Assembly: GCA_963781785.1 (NCBI GenBank)
Contig: CAWAHD010000004.1
Location: 558,001-622,000 of the forward strand
Direction of reading: 5' to 3'
Source: CAWAHD01 sp963781785
Lineage (GTDB): Bacteria > Planctomycetota > Planctomycetia > Isosphaerales > Isosphaeraceae
Length of the DNA stretch: 64,000 nt
Each line of letters opens with the position of its first letter. Position 1 is the first letter of the stretch. The notes beneath the pieces are model-generated. The model was given only the letters and a program-made list of their open reading frames with translations, was not told where the DNA came from and made no database searches. This document shows, piece after piece, positions 17,115-26,927 of this stretch. The position numbers and the translations under genes are program-made.

Positions 17115-18695
17115 CTAGCGCAGCTCGATCTTGGGAAAGAGCGGAGCCGGTTTGCCACCGCTGACCGGCGCCGTCACCTGCAGGCTGAATCCGCTGCAAG
17201 GAGCAATCGCGTCGCCAAAGCTGACCGTTTTCCACGCCTGGAATTCCTCGAAATTGAACGACCGGTAGAACGTTTCCGCCGTTTTGGGCAGGAACGGCTT
17301 GATCAAGATCGCCGCGACGCGCAGCCATTCCGCCAGGTTCAAGAGGACCGCGCGGCAGCGGTCCGGGTCGGTCTTGGCGAGCTTGAACGGCTCGGTCTCC
17401 TGGATGTAGCGATTGGCCGGCTCGACGATCGACCGCCAGATCCGTTGCAAGGCGGCAGCGTAGTCGAACGAGCGAATCTCGTCGCCGGCGGTCGCGACGA
17501 AATCGGCCATATCGAGCCCCCGCCGCCATTCGGTGAGATCAACCGGTCCGGGTGCATCCAGCCGGCCGTCGAAGTACTTGAGGCACATGGTCAGGATGCG
17601 GCTGTAGAGATTCCCCAGGTTGTTGGCCAGGCCGCTGTTGTAGGCATCGGCGAACCGCTCGAACGAGAACTCGCCGTCGCCGCCGAATGGGCACTGGCTC
17701 ATGAAGTAATAGCGGAAGGCCTCGGCCGAGAACTTATCGATCAGCTCCATCGGCTCGACGACGTTGCCGAGGCTCTTGCTCAGCTTCTCGACCTCGCCCG
17801 TTGCCTCGTTCTTGCGATACACAAAGCCATGCCCGAACACCTGCAACGGGAGCGGTACTCCGGCCGACATCAGCATGGCCGGCCATAAAGCGCAGTGAAA
17901 TCGCGTGATGTCCTTGCCAATGACGTGCACGCTCGCCGGCCACAACCGCTCGAAGCGGTCTTGATCGGTTCCATAGCCGATTCCGGTGATGTAGTTGAGG
18001 AGTGCGTCAAACCAGACATAGATCGTCTGGGCGGGATCGAACGGCACCTTGATGCCCCAGGTGAATCCCTTGCGCGTGATGGCGATATCTCGGAGCTCGG
18101 TCTCCACCAGGTTCACGATCTCATTCCGCCGGCTCTCGGGCTGGATGAATTGCGGGTTGGCCGCGTAATGGGCCAGCAGCCGGTCGCGATAGGCCGAGAG
18201 ACGGAAGAAATAATTCTCCTCCTCGAGGTAATGGAGCGGCGTGCCCGGATGGTTGGGGCACCGCCCGCCCCCCTCTTCGACCTCCTTGTCGGTTTTGAAT
18301 GACTCGCATCCGTTACAGTAATGACCGGAGTAAATGCTTTTATAAATGTCACCGGCGTCGAAGACCGCCTGGATGAACTTGCGGCAGCCCGCATGATGCC
18401 GCTCCTCGCTCGTCTGGATGAAATCGTCATAGGAAATATCGAGCGCGCGCCAGACCTCCTGAAACTGGCGTGCCATATCATTGACGTATGTTTGGGGCTC
18501 GACGCCGAGCTCGCGAGCGCGCTGGGGTACCTTGATGGTGTTCTCGTCGTTCCCCAGGAGGAAATGGACTTCCGCGCCTTCCATCCGGCGGAAGCGTGCC
18601 TGGACGTCGGCCCCGATCTTCTCGAACGCGGTGCCGATGTGTGGGCGGCTATTGGGGTAATCGATCGCGGTCGTGATAAAGAATCGCGCAGCCAC
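17115..18695 (-). CDS. metG: methionyl-tRNA synthetase
   Basis: A 526-residue class I aminoacyl-tRNA synthetase. The HIGH box appears as PHIGT (residues 18-22) after ITTAIDYPNS, and the KMSKS loop as KLSKSLG near residue 305. A zinc knuckle CNGC...CPNH (around residues 127-147) and the WFDALLNYITGIGY motif confirm MetRS. The C-terminal half is the alpha-helical anticodon domain (NNLGNLYSRILTMC). No C-terminal tRNA-binding (EMAP-like) domain is present, so this is the short form. It charges tRNA-Met for initiation and elongation. Downstream at 16842-17114 I see no gene. Confidence 0.95.
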   Translation of the reverse strand: MAARFFITTAIDYPNSRPHIGTAFEKIGADVQARFRRMEGAEVHFLLGNDENTIKVPQRARELGVEPQTYVNDMARQFQEVWRALDISYDDFIQTSEERHHAGCRKFIQAVFDAGDIYKSIYSGHYCNGCESFKTDKEVEEGGGRCPNHPGTPLHYLEEENYFFRLSAYRDRLLAHYAANPQFIQPESRRNEIVNLVETELRDIAITRKGFTWGIKVPFDPAQTIYVWFDALLNYITGIGYGTDQDRFERLWPASVHVIGKDITRFHCALWPAMLMSAGVPLPLQVFGHGFVYRKNEATGEVEKLSKSLGNVVEPMELIDKFSAEAFRYYFMSQCPFGGDGEFSFERFADAYNSGLANNLGNLYSRILTMCLKYFDGRLDAPGPVDLTEWRRGLDMADFVATAGDEIRSFDYAAALQRIWRSIVEPANRYIQETEPFKLAKTDPDRCRAVLLNLAEWLRVAAILIKPFLPKTAETFYRSFNFEEFQAWKTVSFGDAIAPCSGFSLQVTAPVSGGKPAPLFPKIELR

Positions 18696-18731
18696 GTCTT
18701 GGTCCTTTGCCCTTGGTCCGAAGGTTCCTTT

Positions 18732-18760
18732 CCCCCCCTTGCGAAGGGGGGGTCAGGGGG
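18732..18760. repeat. C/G-run hairpin repeat upstream of metG
   Basis: Seven C, TT, GCG, AA, seven G (18732-18752) make a perfect 9-bp-arm hairpin, followed by TCA and another G run. This kind of C-run/G-run element recurs in many bacterial genomes as a small dispersed repeat. It lies 37 bp upstream of the metG start, in the 318-bp gap 18696-19013, where I see nothing else that I can support. Confidence 0.55.
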
Positions 18761-19013
18761 GGTGGTCCCGGCGCAACCAGCCACAAGTCTGCGAGGGGGT
18801 TCCTACTCGTCGTTCATCCTATCGGGAGGGACAACTCCCGCTGACCGATGGTTCACGCGCTCTTGCGGCCCGGACTGCTTTACCGGAACCGGTACAATCT
18901 ACCATAAGCTCGCGCGGTCCAACCGGATCCGCCCGGTCAAGCGGCACGGTTCTGATTGAGAATCGAGGTCACTGGCCGGTGTGGACCGTTGAGAGAGGGT
19001 TGCCGGACATTCC

Positions 19014-19564
19014 CTATTGCACCTTCCGCTGATCCCCGCGTGAGCTGTCGCTCGCTGTCCGCTTGTCGATGCTAGCCACGATCGCGAGCACCTTCGCGAG
19101 CTGGGCCTCTTGTCTCTTGCTATCAGCTTGAAGCAATGAGACCGATCCCTCCACTCTCCGGCTGTCAGCTTGAACCGATGAGACCGATCCTTGAAGCGAC
19201 GAGACAGCTTCTTGTACTTTTTTGCTCTCGCCTTGAAGCGATGAGATCGCTGAATCCACTCTCTTGCTGTCAGCTTGAAGCGACGAAACCGCTTCTTGCA
19301 CTTTCTTGGTGTCTGCTTGAAGCGTCGAAACCGCCTCCTCCAGATGGCCAGACTGTTTGCTCAATGTGAAGACAAAAAGATCACCGCGAGCAACGCCGAC
19401 CCCATGAAAGCACCAATTTTCGTGATCCATGCCAGGCTATTATCGACAGCCGCGAGGCGCGCTGTGGTATCAAGCTGGAATCGCTCGGCTCTTTCCAAAC
19501 TTTGGTTGATGTTATCGACCGCGAGCGCGTAGCGTTCGTCGACATCTTTGATCGTCGGAGGCAT
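19014..19564 (-). CDS. membrane-anchored heptad-repeat coiled-coil protein (one frameshift)
   Basis: The N-terminal part (19564 to about 19370) reads MPPTIKDVDERYALAVDNIN, then a helix and a membrane segment ending IGAFMGSALLAVIFLSS. The frame then stops, but the next frame continues FVFTLSKQSGHLEEAVSTLQ into eleven heptads of the form EAVSSLQ-ADSKRV. One missing T in the T-run at about 19373 (plus strand A-run) joins them; the corrected gene has 184 codons. It may form a membrane-tethered trimeric or dimeric rod. No family name is assigned. Confidence 0.65.
19107..19337. repeat. 21/42-bp coding repeat encoding eleven heptads
   Basis: Tandem copies of a 14-residue unit (EAVSTLQADTKKVQ, EAVSSLQADSKRVD, SAISSLQGESKKVQ and so on) with one extra heptad, all in phase. 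At DNA level the CTTGAAGCGA and CTTGC/TTGTA-CTTT blocks recur every 42 bp. It encodes the coiled coil of the gene at 19014-19564. Confidence 0.75.
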
Positions 19565-19676
19565 GGACGTTGCCCCTGGGGTTTACGCAACGGCGCAATC
19601 GACTGCACTGCATTGTACTCGATTGTACTCAGGCGTACCACGCCCTCTGGACAGTCGAGGGGACGCCATCGCCGCG

Positions 19677-20273
19677 TCAGTCGGAATCCCCAGTCCCGCT
19701 TCGCGGCCGCCGGAATCGCCACGCGCCCCACCCCAGCAGCCCGACCGCCAAGAGCAGCGTTCCTGGCTCCGGAATCGGTGTGATGCTTTGCGCCTGAGTG
19801 GGTGGCGAGGACGTGCCGCTGCTCGGCGTGGTCGCCGGCGGGCTCACGAACTGGGATTGCGTCGTTTCCGCCGACAGCCGGTTGAGCGCCACCGAGACCT
19901 TGGGATGATAGAAAGCAAACCGGGTCGGATCGACGCTTTGCTTGTAAAGCATGAACTGGATCCATGGGCTGGTTTCGCCCGGATCGGTCCGGATCGCCTT
20001 CCAGATGCTGGATTCGACGCCGGGAGTGACCGGCGGATGAGCGACCTTCGACCACACACTCGGCCCGCCGATCAAGTAATCCGGCCAGGATCGGAACGCC
20101 CCGGAGGCCGCCATCGCCCTGATGCGCTCGGCCTCCCTTTCTTGGGCATCTCGGTGGATCGGGCCCGCTTGAGCAGACCACGATCCCATGAGGGTGGCAC
20201 TCGCCACCAAAAACCCGCACCAGAACCAACGTGACCTCACGATTCGCGCCGGCTTACGCGTGAATCCATTCAT
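19677..20273 (-). CDS. PEP-CTERM sorting-signal protein
   Basis: About 198 residues from the ATG at 20273 (MNGFTRKPARIVRSRW); a start 13 codons upstream is also open. A signal peptide (WFWCGFLVASATLMGSWSAQA) precedes a soluble domain with HPKVSVALNRL and a Ser/Thr/Pro linker. The C-terminus is a textbook PEP-CTERM signal: IPEPGTLLLAVGLLGWGAW followed by RFRRPRS. Such proteins are exported and processed by an exosortase, which is not in this window. The function of the mature domain is unknown. Confidence 0.8.
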   Translation of the reverse strand: MNGFTRKPARIVRSRWFWCGFLVASATLMGSWSAQAGPIHRDAQEREAERIRAMAASGAFRSWPDYLIGGPSVWSKVAHPPVTPGVESSIWKAIRTDPGETSPWIQFMLYKQSVDPTRFAFYHPKVSVALNRLSAETTQSQFVSPPATTPSSGTSSPPTQAQSITPIPEPGTLLLAVGLLGWGAWRFRRPRSGTGDSD

Positions 20274-20464
20274 GCGCCACCCACACCCAAAATAGGCGAG
20301 TCCCGCACCCACGCCCGCCGAATCGCTCGCGCCCCGTATAGAATCCTTAACATTGAGTTATCGGCGTGTCACCTCTCGACGATTGAGCGGATTATGCAGA
20401 GGGCTCCGGTTTTGTCTACGGCGGGACTTTCAAACGGAGTCGTTTGCACAAACTTCGGCGGCAA

Positions 20465-20490
20465 GATATCACGCGATAATGCGTGATATC
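20465..20490. promoter_or_regulatory. perfect 10-bp dyad in a divergent intergenic gap
   Basis: GATATCACGC at 20465-20474 and GCGTGATATC at 20481-20490 are perfect inverse copies around GATAAT. It sits between the divergently read PEP-CTERM gene and the aldehyde dehydrogenase gene. It could be an operator for either one, but no regulator gene is adjacent. Confidence 0.5.
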
Positions 20491-20495
20491 GAACC

Positions 20496-20583
20496 AAAAG
20501 ATGAAGGATGAATCAGACCTGAAGCCGCCTTCGATCCAGCGGTTCTCTAACTCATCCTTCATCCTTCATCCTTCATCCTTTTG
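20496..20583. repeat. heptamer (CATCCTT)4 with inverse partial copy
   Basis: Four exact copies of CATCCTT run 20553-20580. An inverse piece, AAAAGATGAAGGATGA, lies at about 20496-20511, so the two tracts can pair as a hairpin of about 16 bp. It lies 93 bp before the aldehyde dehydrogenase start. Confidence 0.65.
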
Positions 20584-20675
20584 CCCCCGGACCTTGTTTT
20601 TGGTCGGCAACCCGGTCATCCTGGCTTTTTGATGAGTTCTTCAATCCCGCCTGTGGGAACTGGGAGTGAAAGCCG

Positions 20676-22140
20676 ATGGCGACCGTGGTTGCGAGCGAAT
20701 TCCAGACGAAGTTGTACATAGACGGCAAGTGGTGCGGCTCGGACAGCGGCAAGACCCTGTCCGTCATCAATCCGGCGGACGAGTCGGTGGTCGCCGAAGT
20801 GGCCTATGGGAGTGCTCTGGAAGCCACCCGCGCGATCGAGGCTGCTGCGCACGCGTTTCCGGAATGGCGTGCGATCTCGGTCTATGACCGTGCCAAGATC
20901 TTGAAAAAGACGGCCGATCTCATGCGTGACCGCGCGGACAGGATCGCGCGGATCCTCACGCTCGAGCAAGGCAAGCCGCTCGTGGAGGCCAGAACCGAGG
21001 TCTTGCACTCGGCCGACACCTTTGAATGGTTTGCCGAGGAAGGAAAGCGAGCCTACGGCCGCATCATCCCGCCGGCCAATGTTGCCAAGCGGTATTACGC
21101 GATCAAGCATCCGGTGGGCGTGGTGGCGACGATCACGCCCTGGAACTTTCCGGCGGCCCTGCCCTGCCGCAAGATTGCCCCGGCCCTGGCTGTCGGTTGC
21201 ACGGTCGTGAGCCGGCCGGCCGACCAGACGCCGCTCACGTTGATCCAGATTTTCGAGTGCCTGGCCGACGCTGGCGTTCCCCCCGGCGTGGCGAACCTGG
21301 TCATCGGTCCGTCTCGGGCGCTCGCCGACCGGTTCTTTGAGCACCCGGCGGTGCGGAAGATCAGCTTCACCGGCTCAACGGAGGTCGGCAAGGAGCTGAT
21401 TCGCCGCTCGGCCGGCCAGGTCAAGCGACTCAGCCTCGAGCTGGGCGGGCACGCCCCCTTGATCGTCTTCCCGGACGCCGACATCGAGCAGGTTGCACAG
21501 GCCGCCGTCATCGGCAAGTTTCGCAACAACGGCCAGGTTTGCATCGCACCCTCGCGGTTCTATGTCCACGAGAAGATCGCCAGTGGCTTCACGGAGGCGG
21601 CCGTCGAGCTCACTCGCAAGTTGAACGTGGGCAATGGTCTCGAGCCGGGCGTGCAAGTCGGGCCGATGTTCGAGGCGAGTGCCCTCACCAAAACCGCCGA
21701 GCTCGTGGAAGATGCCCGCAAGAAGGGGGCCAAGGTCCTCACGGGCGGTGCGCGGTCGACTGCGCTTTTCCAAGGGTTTCTGGTTCGAGCCCACGGTCGT
21801 CCGCGAGGTCAACGGCTCGATGCGGCTCATGACCGAGGAACCGTTTGCACCCGTGATGCCGCTGCTCGATTTCTCCAGGCTCGACGAGGTCATTGCCGCG
21901 GCCAACGACACGCCCTACGGCCTGGCGGCCTATGTGTTCACGAACGACCTCACGGTCGCGACGAGAATGGCCGAGGGCCTCGAGGCGGGCATCATCGGGA
22001 TCAACGACCCGGTGCCGGCTACGCCGCAATGCCCATTCGGCGGCATGAAGGAATCCGGCATGGGCCGCGAGCTGGGCATCGAGGGGCTCGACGCTTACCT
22101 GGAAACGAAGTGCGTGTCGATTGGCTTGCGACAGGGGTGA
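20676..22140 (+). CDS. NAD(P)-dependent aldehyde dehydrogenase, succinate-semialdehyde type (one frameshift)
   Basis: ALDH superfamily, closest in motifs to GabD. Visible are the cofactor region TITPWNFPAALPCRKIAPAL, the FTGSTEVGKEL turn, the catalytic glutamate in LELGGHAPLIVF and the catalytic cysteine in NNGQVCIAPSRFYV. At 21768-21771 a TTTT run shifts the frame: the first frame runs on as nonsense to 22187, while the correct C-terminus (GFWFEPTVVREVNG, EEPFAPVMPLLDF, PFGGMKESGMGRELGIEGL) is read +1 to a stop at 22140. Deleting one T gives 488 codons. It would oxidise an aldehyde to its acid. No dehydrogenase partner is next to it. Confidence 0.85.
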
Positions 22141-22178
22141 GTCCCCCACGGCGGGCGGGCAAAATCGAGGTCTCGGAA

Positions 22179-22349
22179 CAAGATTAAGATTAAGAGCAAG
22201 ATTAAGATTAGGAAGAAGACCAAGAGCAGGATGTCATCCCTCCGCGTGCCGAACGCCGGTCAGAATCTTGGTCTTGTTGTTAATGGTGCTCCTAATCTTA
22301 ATCATAATCTTACTCTTAATCTTGGTCTTAGTCTTAGTCTTGCTCTTTG
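22179..22349. repeat. hexamer-based inverted repeat between convergent genes
   Basis: The left tract (22179-22230) is built of AAGATT/AAGAGC units and the right tract (22264-22349) of their complements (AATCTT, GCTCTT, GGTCTT). About 35 bp pair well, for example CCTAATCTTAATC. It lies 38 bp after the aldehyde dehydrogenase stop and 20 bp from the ispG stop, so it can serve as a two-way terminator-like structure. Confidence 0.65.
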
Positions 22350-22369
22350 TCCGAGAGCCTCTCGTCCCC

Positions 22370-23539
22370 TCAGTTAAGAACCGTCAGCGCCAGCTTCTGC
22401 TGTTTCTGCTTTTCTTTCTCGAGATAAGAGTCGAGCGGCCGGGTCTCTTCCCCAAACCGCTCGACTTCCTCCAAGAGCGCCTCGACCATTTCCGCTTCCT
22501 TGACGTGCCGGATGGGAACCCCGCGCTTGAAAATGATTCCCTTGCCCGCGCCGGCGGCGATCCCGAGATCGGCTTCCTTGGCCTCGCCGAAGCCGTTGAC
22601 CAGGCAGCCGAGAATGCTGATCCGCAGGGGGTTCTTCATCGTTTTCATCTTGTCTTCGACTTCGGCGACGATTCGCTCGAGATCGATGTCGAGCCGGCCG
22701 CAGGTCGGACAGGCAACGACCTCGGGCTTGGTCACGCGCCGGTCGCAGGCGCGCAGAATGTCGAAGCCCGCCGCGATCTCCGGGACGGGGTCGCCCAGGA
22801 GCGACACGCGAATCGTGTCGCCGATACCCCGCAGCACGATCGCGCCGATTCCCGCGGAGCTCTTGAGTGTGCCGTACTCCCGCGATCCCGCCTCGGTGAT
22901 GCCGACATGCGTGGGATAATCGCATTGACGAGCGTACTGTGTGTAACACTCGACGGCCGTCGGCACGTGGCTGGCCTTCAGGCTCACGATCATCAAGTGA
23001 TAGCCCAGCCGTTCGGCCGTCTCGATGTGGCGAAGTGCGCTCTCAACCATCGCCTCCGGACACGGGAAGCCGTACTTGTCGATCAGGTCTTTCTCAAGGC
23101 TGCCCGAATTGACCCCGACGCGCATCGGGATTCCCTTGTCACGGGCCTTGCGCACGACCTCTTTGAACCGCTCTTCCCCGCCGATATTCCCGGGGTTGAT
23201 CCGGATCTTGTCGACAGCCGGCCGGCCCGAGGGAGTCTCCGCGTCCAGACAGGCCAGCGCCATCCGGTAATCGAAATGGATATCGGCGATGAGCGGGATC
23301 TTCATGCGATCGCGGATCAGCTTGACCGCTTCGACGTCTTCCTTCTTGGGGATGGTCACGCGGGCGATCTCGCAGCCGGCCTCCTCGAGGCGCCGAATCT
23401 GGGCCAGGGTGGCTTCGGCCTCAAACGTGTTGGTGGTCGTCATCGACTGCACCCAGATCGGGTGATCGCCGCCAACAATGTGGTCGCCCACACCCACTTC
23501 ACGTGTCTTGTGCCGCTTGACTGTCGTCGCGTAGGCCAT
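22370..23539 (-). CDS. ispG: 4-hydroxy-3-methylbut-2-en-1-yl diphosphate synthase
   Basis: A 389-residue IspG/GcpE of the MEP isoprenoid pathway, converting MEcPP to HMBPP with a [4Fe-4S] cluster. The N-terminal TIM barrel shows IWVQSMTTTNTFEAEATL, IPLIADIHFDYRMAL, KIRINPGNIG and MRVGVNSGSLEKD. The C-terminal domain carries VACPTCGRLDIDL and the third cluster cysteine in ISILGCLVNGFGEA; in most homologues this reads VNGPGEA, so the F is unusual. Length is that of the short, typical bacterial form. It stands alone, convergent with the aldehyde dehydrogenase. Confidence 0.93.
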   Translation of the reverse strand: MAYATTVKRHKTREVGVGDHIVGGDHPIWVQSMTTTNTFEAEATLAQIRRLEEAGCEIARVTIPKKEDVEAVKLIRDRMKIPLIADIHFDYRMALACLDAETPSGRPAVDKIRINPGNIGGEERFKEVVRKARDKGIPMRVGVNSGSLEKDLIDKYGFPCPEAMVESALRHIETAERLGYHLMIVSLKASHVPTAVECYTQYARQCDYPTHVGITEAGSREYGTLKSSAGIGAIVLRGIGDTIRVSLLGDPVPEIAAGFDILRACDRRVTKPEVVACPTCGRLDIDLERIVAEVEDKMKTMKNPLRISILGCLVNGFGEAKEADLGIAAGAGKGIIFKRGVPIRHVKEAEMVEALLEEVERFGEETRPLDSYLEKEKQKQQKLALTVLN

Positions 23540-23705
23540 CGGTTACCTTCCTGAAACCCCCATGAATCAACCAGTTGTGCGCCTTTCACTTGCGCTCGAC
23601 GTATGAGTCTATCGTAATCGAAGACGAGCAACGGGTCAAGGCGGCCAGGCTCAGCCGGCGAGACCTTGTGGTATCATGGCGGCGGAAGGATAGAGCTCCA
23701 TTCCC

Positions 23706-24617
23706 ATGCCGGTCTCGAACTCGCTCAAAGCCTGGGTGAAACCCGTCCTCGTTCCGTGCTGGAACGCGGCGCACCACGCCGGTTGGCTCGCGCGAGACTA
23801 CCTGGGCGCCATCGGGTCGGGCCGCTTCGAGCGCTGCAATGTCTGCGGCCGACTTCGGCCCATGCTGTACCGGCGCAGGATCATTCCGGCGCGGCTTGAA
23901 GAGCTGTGGGGGCTCTCGCCCGAACTGGCCGCGGCGTTCGCAAGAAAGGAGTCTTGCGACTGCGCCCATTGCGGGTCGAGACTCCGCGGCCGGCGGCTGG
24001 CGCAGGTGCTGCTTGAACTTTACCCGGTCGGCTCTCCGCCGTCTCCTGCTCGCTCGATCGCAGCGTGGGTGAAGCAGCCCGGTATCCGTGCGCTCCGGGT
24101 CGCCGAGATCAACCGCATCGACGGGCTCCACGAGCAGCTCGCCGGCTTGCCTCATCTGTCGTTCTCGGAATACGATCCCGGCGCGATTGGGGGCCTCACG
24201 AGCACGGGCGTCCGTTCTGAAGATCTGACAAACTTGACGTACGGCGACGAATCGTTCGACGTCATCTTGACCTCCGAGACGCTCGAGCACGCGCCAGCGC
24301 TTGAGCCGGCATTGCGCGAGATTCATCGCGTGCTCGTGCCCGGCGGCCGGCACATCTTCACGATTCCGCTCTTGCCGGGCATTCCCGAAACCTTCGCTCG
24401 CTCGGTCGTGCTCGCCGACGGCTCGGTCGAAGACCGGGCCCCGCGCATCTGCCATCCCGGCGGTGACTGGGGCTATCCCGTCTTCACCGAATTCGGCGCT
24501 GATCTGCCGGAGTTACTCAAGCGCGCGGGCTTCGAGGCCGACGTCACCTTCGGCCCGACGCGCGACGATGACGTGTCGCAGGTGTACGTCTGCCGCAAGA
24601 AGCCGGCCCCGGATTAG
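23706..24617 (+). CDS. class I SAM-dependent methyltransferase with N-terminal zinc-ribbon
   Basis: A 303-residue protein. The N-terminus holds a likely zinc site, CNVCGR (about residues 46-51) and CDCAHCG (about 79-85). The methyltransferase core has ALRVAEINRIDGL in place of the usual glycine motif I, then LTYGDESFDVILTSETLEHAP and HRVLVPGGRHIFTIP, typical of the Methyltransf_11 fold. The substrate is unknown; similar proteins occur in surface-glycan loci. The altered motif I is a point of caution. It reads away from ispG, with about 165 bp between the two starts. Confidence 0.72.
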   Translation: MPVSNSLKAWVKPVLVPCWNAAHHAGWLARDYLGAIGSGRFERCNVCGRLRPMLYRRRIIPARLEELWGLSPELAAAFARKESCDCAHCGSRLRGRRLAQVLLELYPVGSPPSPARSIAAWVKQPGIRALRVAEINRIDGLHEQLAGLPHLSFSEYDPGAIGGLTSTGVRSEDLTNLTYGDESFDVILTSETLEHAPALEPALREIHRVLVPGGRHIFTIPLLPGIPETFARSVVLADGSVEDRAPRICHPGGDWGYPVFTEFGADLPELLKRAGFEADVTFGPTRDDDVSQVYVCRKKPAPD

Positions 24618-24651
24618 CGCAACCGGATTCGCCGGTCGCTACCTGGTGATC

Positions 24652-26927
24652 TCAGTCGCTGTCCAGCTTGACGCTGGCCGCTTGTTCCTTGCTCAATCGA
24701 TAAATAAAAATCGAATGCCCGATCGATTTGATCGGCTCGAATTGTCGGAAATAGCTGAACGCATACCCCGGGTCGGGGCCGTCACGTTTGACCTCGGGCT
24801 CGGTCGCGTTCCAGGCTGGTGAAATGGCCTGCGGGAATCGGGTCAGCGGGGCGGGGTCGTAAAGTCGGAACGGCAAGCCATAGAGCACGCTGGCGCTGAC
24901 GGCGTAATAGCCCGGTTCCAGTCGGCGTGCCGGGCCAACGAGCGCCGGATCGGCGATCGACTTGCCAGGATGGAGCGGGTCGGGAACCGGCGCAAGCGGC
25001 CGGACTGTTCCCGGCCGCGCCGGTGCCAGGAACCAGCGAAACGGCTCGCCCCGCAGCGCAAAGAGCGACGGGTTGATCTGGCCAAAGTACGCCAGGCCGA
25101 TCGGTTGGTCGGGAATCGTCTCTTGCCACCATTTTTGCAGGCCAACCAGGTCCTGGCCCCAGTCGAGATTGCTGTCGATCAGCCGCGCCGGCACGCGCTC
25201 GGGACCGCCCGATGCCCAGTTGAAATAGGTCAGGTAGTGCGGGTAAATCAGCGCGCTCGCGACGATCGAGAGAGCCAGAGCGCCGGCGGTGACGGACGCC
25301 AGGATGGTCCTGCGGAGTCCGGTCATGGCCATGACGAACGGAACCACTTTTCCCGTGGCGACGAACACGTACGGCGCGATCGGCAGCACGTAACGCAGTC
25401 CGAGATTGATGTCGGTCAAGAACGACATCGAAAAAAGGATCACGATCGGGACCGTCCACACCGCAGTCTCATCGGCGAGCGCCTGCCGCGACCGTACTGT
25501 GGTGACTGTGACTGGGATCGACAGCAGAACCAGGAGCCAGGTTCCTTCCGGGACTTTAAACGCCAGGGCTGCCAGGTAGTAATACCACCATCCATTGCGG
25601 CGGAGCGCGCCGTTCAAGTACACCGGATAGCCCGTGGTCTCGTCGGCTGATGTTTCCGGGATGCGCTGGGCTTCGGCGACGACTCGCTGGGCTTCGGCGA
25701 TTGCGCCCTCTGAAGAGCCGCGTTCGCCGCCTTCAGAGTCGCGATGAACCGCATGGGGATTCCCTCGGTTTCGATTTTCTGCTCGTCGAAGCCGAGCATG
25801 TAGTGTTCGGGCAAGGCACAGGGGATGTTCGCGAGCCAGGTTCCCCTGAAACGATTCACCCGGAACGGCCACGTCAAGGCGAAGAGCTCGTTGCGGCTCG
25901 TCGGCCGGTCCATCCCCGGTGGAACCGGCCGGGTCAAGCTGCGCGAGCCAAACTCAAACTTCCCCAGAGGAATTCCGACTCCCTCGAAGAGATAGCCGAT
26001 GTCGATCGTGATCGCGCTCAAGGCGACGATCACGAGCCCGTGGGCTGCACTGATCGGGATCCGGGACAGCCACTTGGATCGGGGTTCCACGAGCACGAGC
26101 CTGACCAGCCAGAGGAACGGCCAAACGGCGAACAGCAGAAGCAAGCTGTACTTGGTCAACTGAGCGAGTCCGAGTGCGATTCCCGCGGCGATCGCCCACC
26201 GCCTGAGCGGATTCCGGAGATAACGCCAGAATACGTACGTCGCCATGACCCCCATCGCGGCCGCGCCGGCGTCCGAAGTGATCAACCGCCCGTGAGCCAG
26301 TACGTTCGGGCAGAACACCCAGAGCGAGAGGCTCAGGAGCCCCCCCCAGACTCCGTAGAGCCGGCGCGACCAGGCGAAGACGACGAGCCCTCCGACGACC
26401 GAAAACAGAGGCATCGTGAGTCGCGCGAGCCGAAATAGCTCGAAGTAGCGAGCTGCATTGAAATAGGCAAACCACTGCGAAAACGTGGTCGGCGACGGGT
26501 CCGATAACCGCCAGCTTCCGGTCGTGTACAGGGGCTCGGTCACAACTCCCGCGCACACGACCGGCAGGGCAGCCACCAGCTTCACCAGCGGCGGGTTGTG
26601 GTGATAAAGGCGAAAAGTACCCTTCTGCCAGTAGGTCACGCCAGCCGGCAGATGCACAACCTCGTCGACGGTTGGGTTTTCCGCGACCAGGCTGCGTGCG
26701 GCCAGAAAGTAGTGCAGAGATAACAATGAAGCGACGGCCACGCTCGTGGCGATCCCGGCACGAATGCCGCGGCGCCCGGCGGAGTCAATCGCCGGAAGAG
26801 GAATGGTTGAAAAGGGCGGCGCCAAAGTCGTCGCCTCGGGCGGCTGCTCCGGCTTGGTCGCATGCGTCTTGCGTGATTTCGGTCGCTTCGTTTTGCGTGA
26901 CAACCAGCCTCTCCTTTGACTTTTCAC
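24652..26927 (-). CDS. GT39-like membrane glycosyltransferase (one frameshift)
   Basis: About 758 residues in two frames. The first half (26927 to about 25740) has a basic N-terminus, then AENPTVDEVVHLPAGVTYWQ and HHNPPLVKLVAALPV in the first periplasmic loop, as in ArnT/PMT-type (GT39) lipid-linked sugar transferases, and many helices. The second half reads ADETTGYPVYLNGALRRNGW, YYYLAALAFKVPEGTWLL and ends LSKEQAASVKLDSD at 24652. One missing base in the 25640-25740 stretch separates them. The GTG start at 26927 overlaps the stop of xylB by 4 nt, so it is translationally coupled as the last gene of the operon. Confidence 0.75.

Noticed and set aside
17050..17115. possible tRNA on the minus strand (GGGTTCGATCC)
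   Set aside because: The T-loop-like string is not flanked by a pairing stem, and no acceptor or anticodon arm can be folded.
22121..23554. 477-codon plus-strand open frame over ispG
   Set aside because: It is antisense to a well-conserved housekeeping gene, and its first part is the low-complexity hexamer tract.
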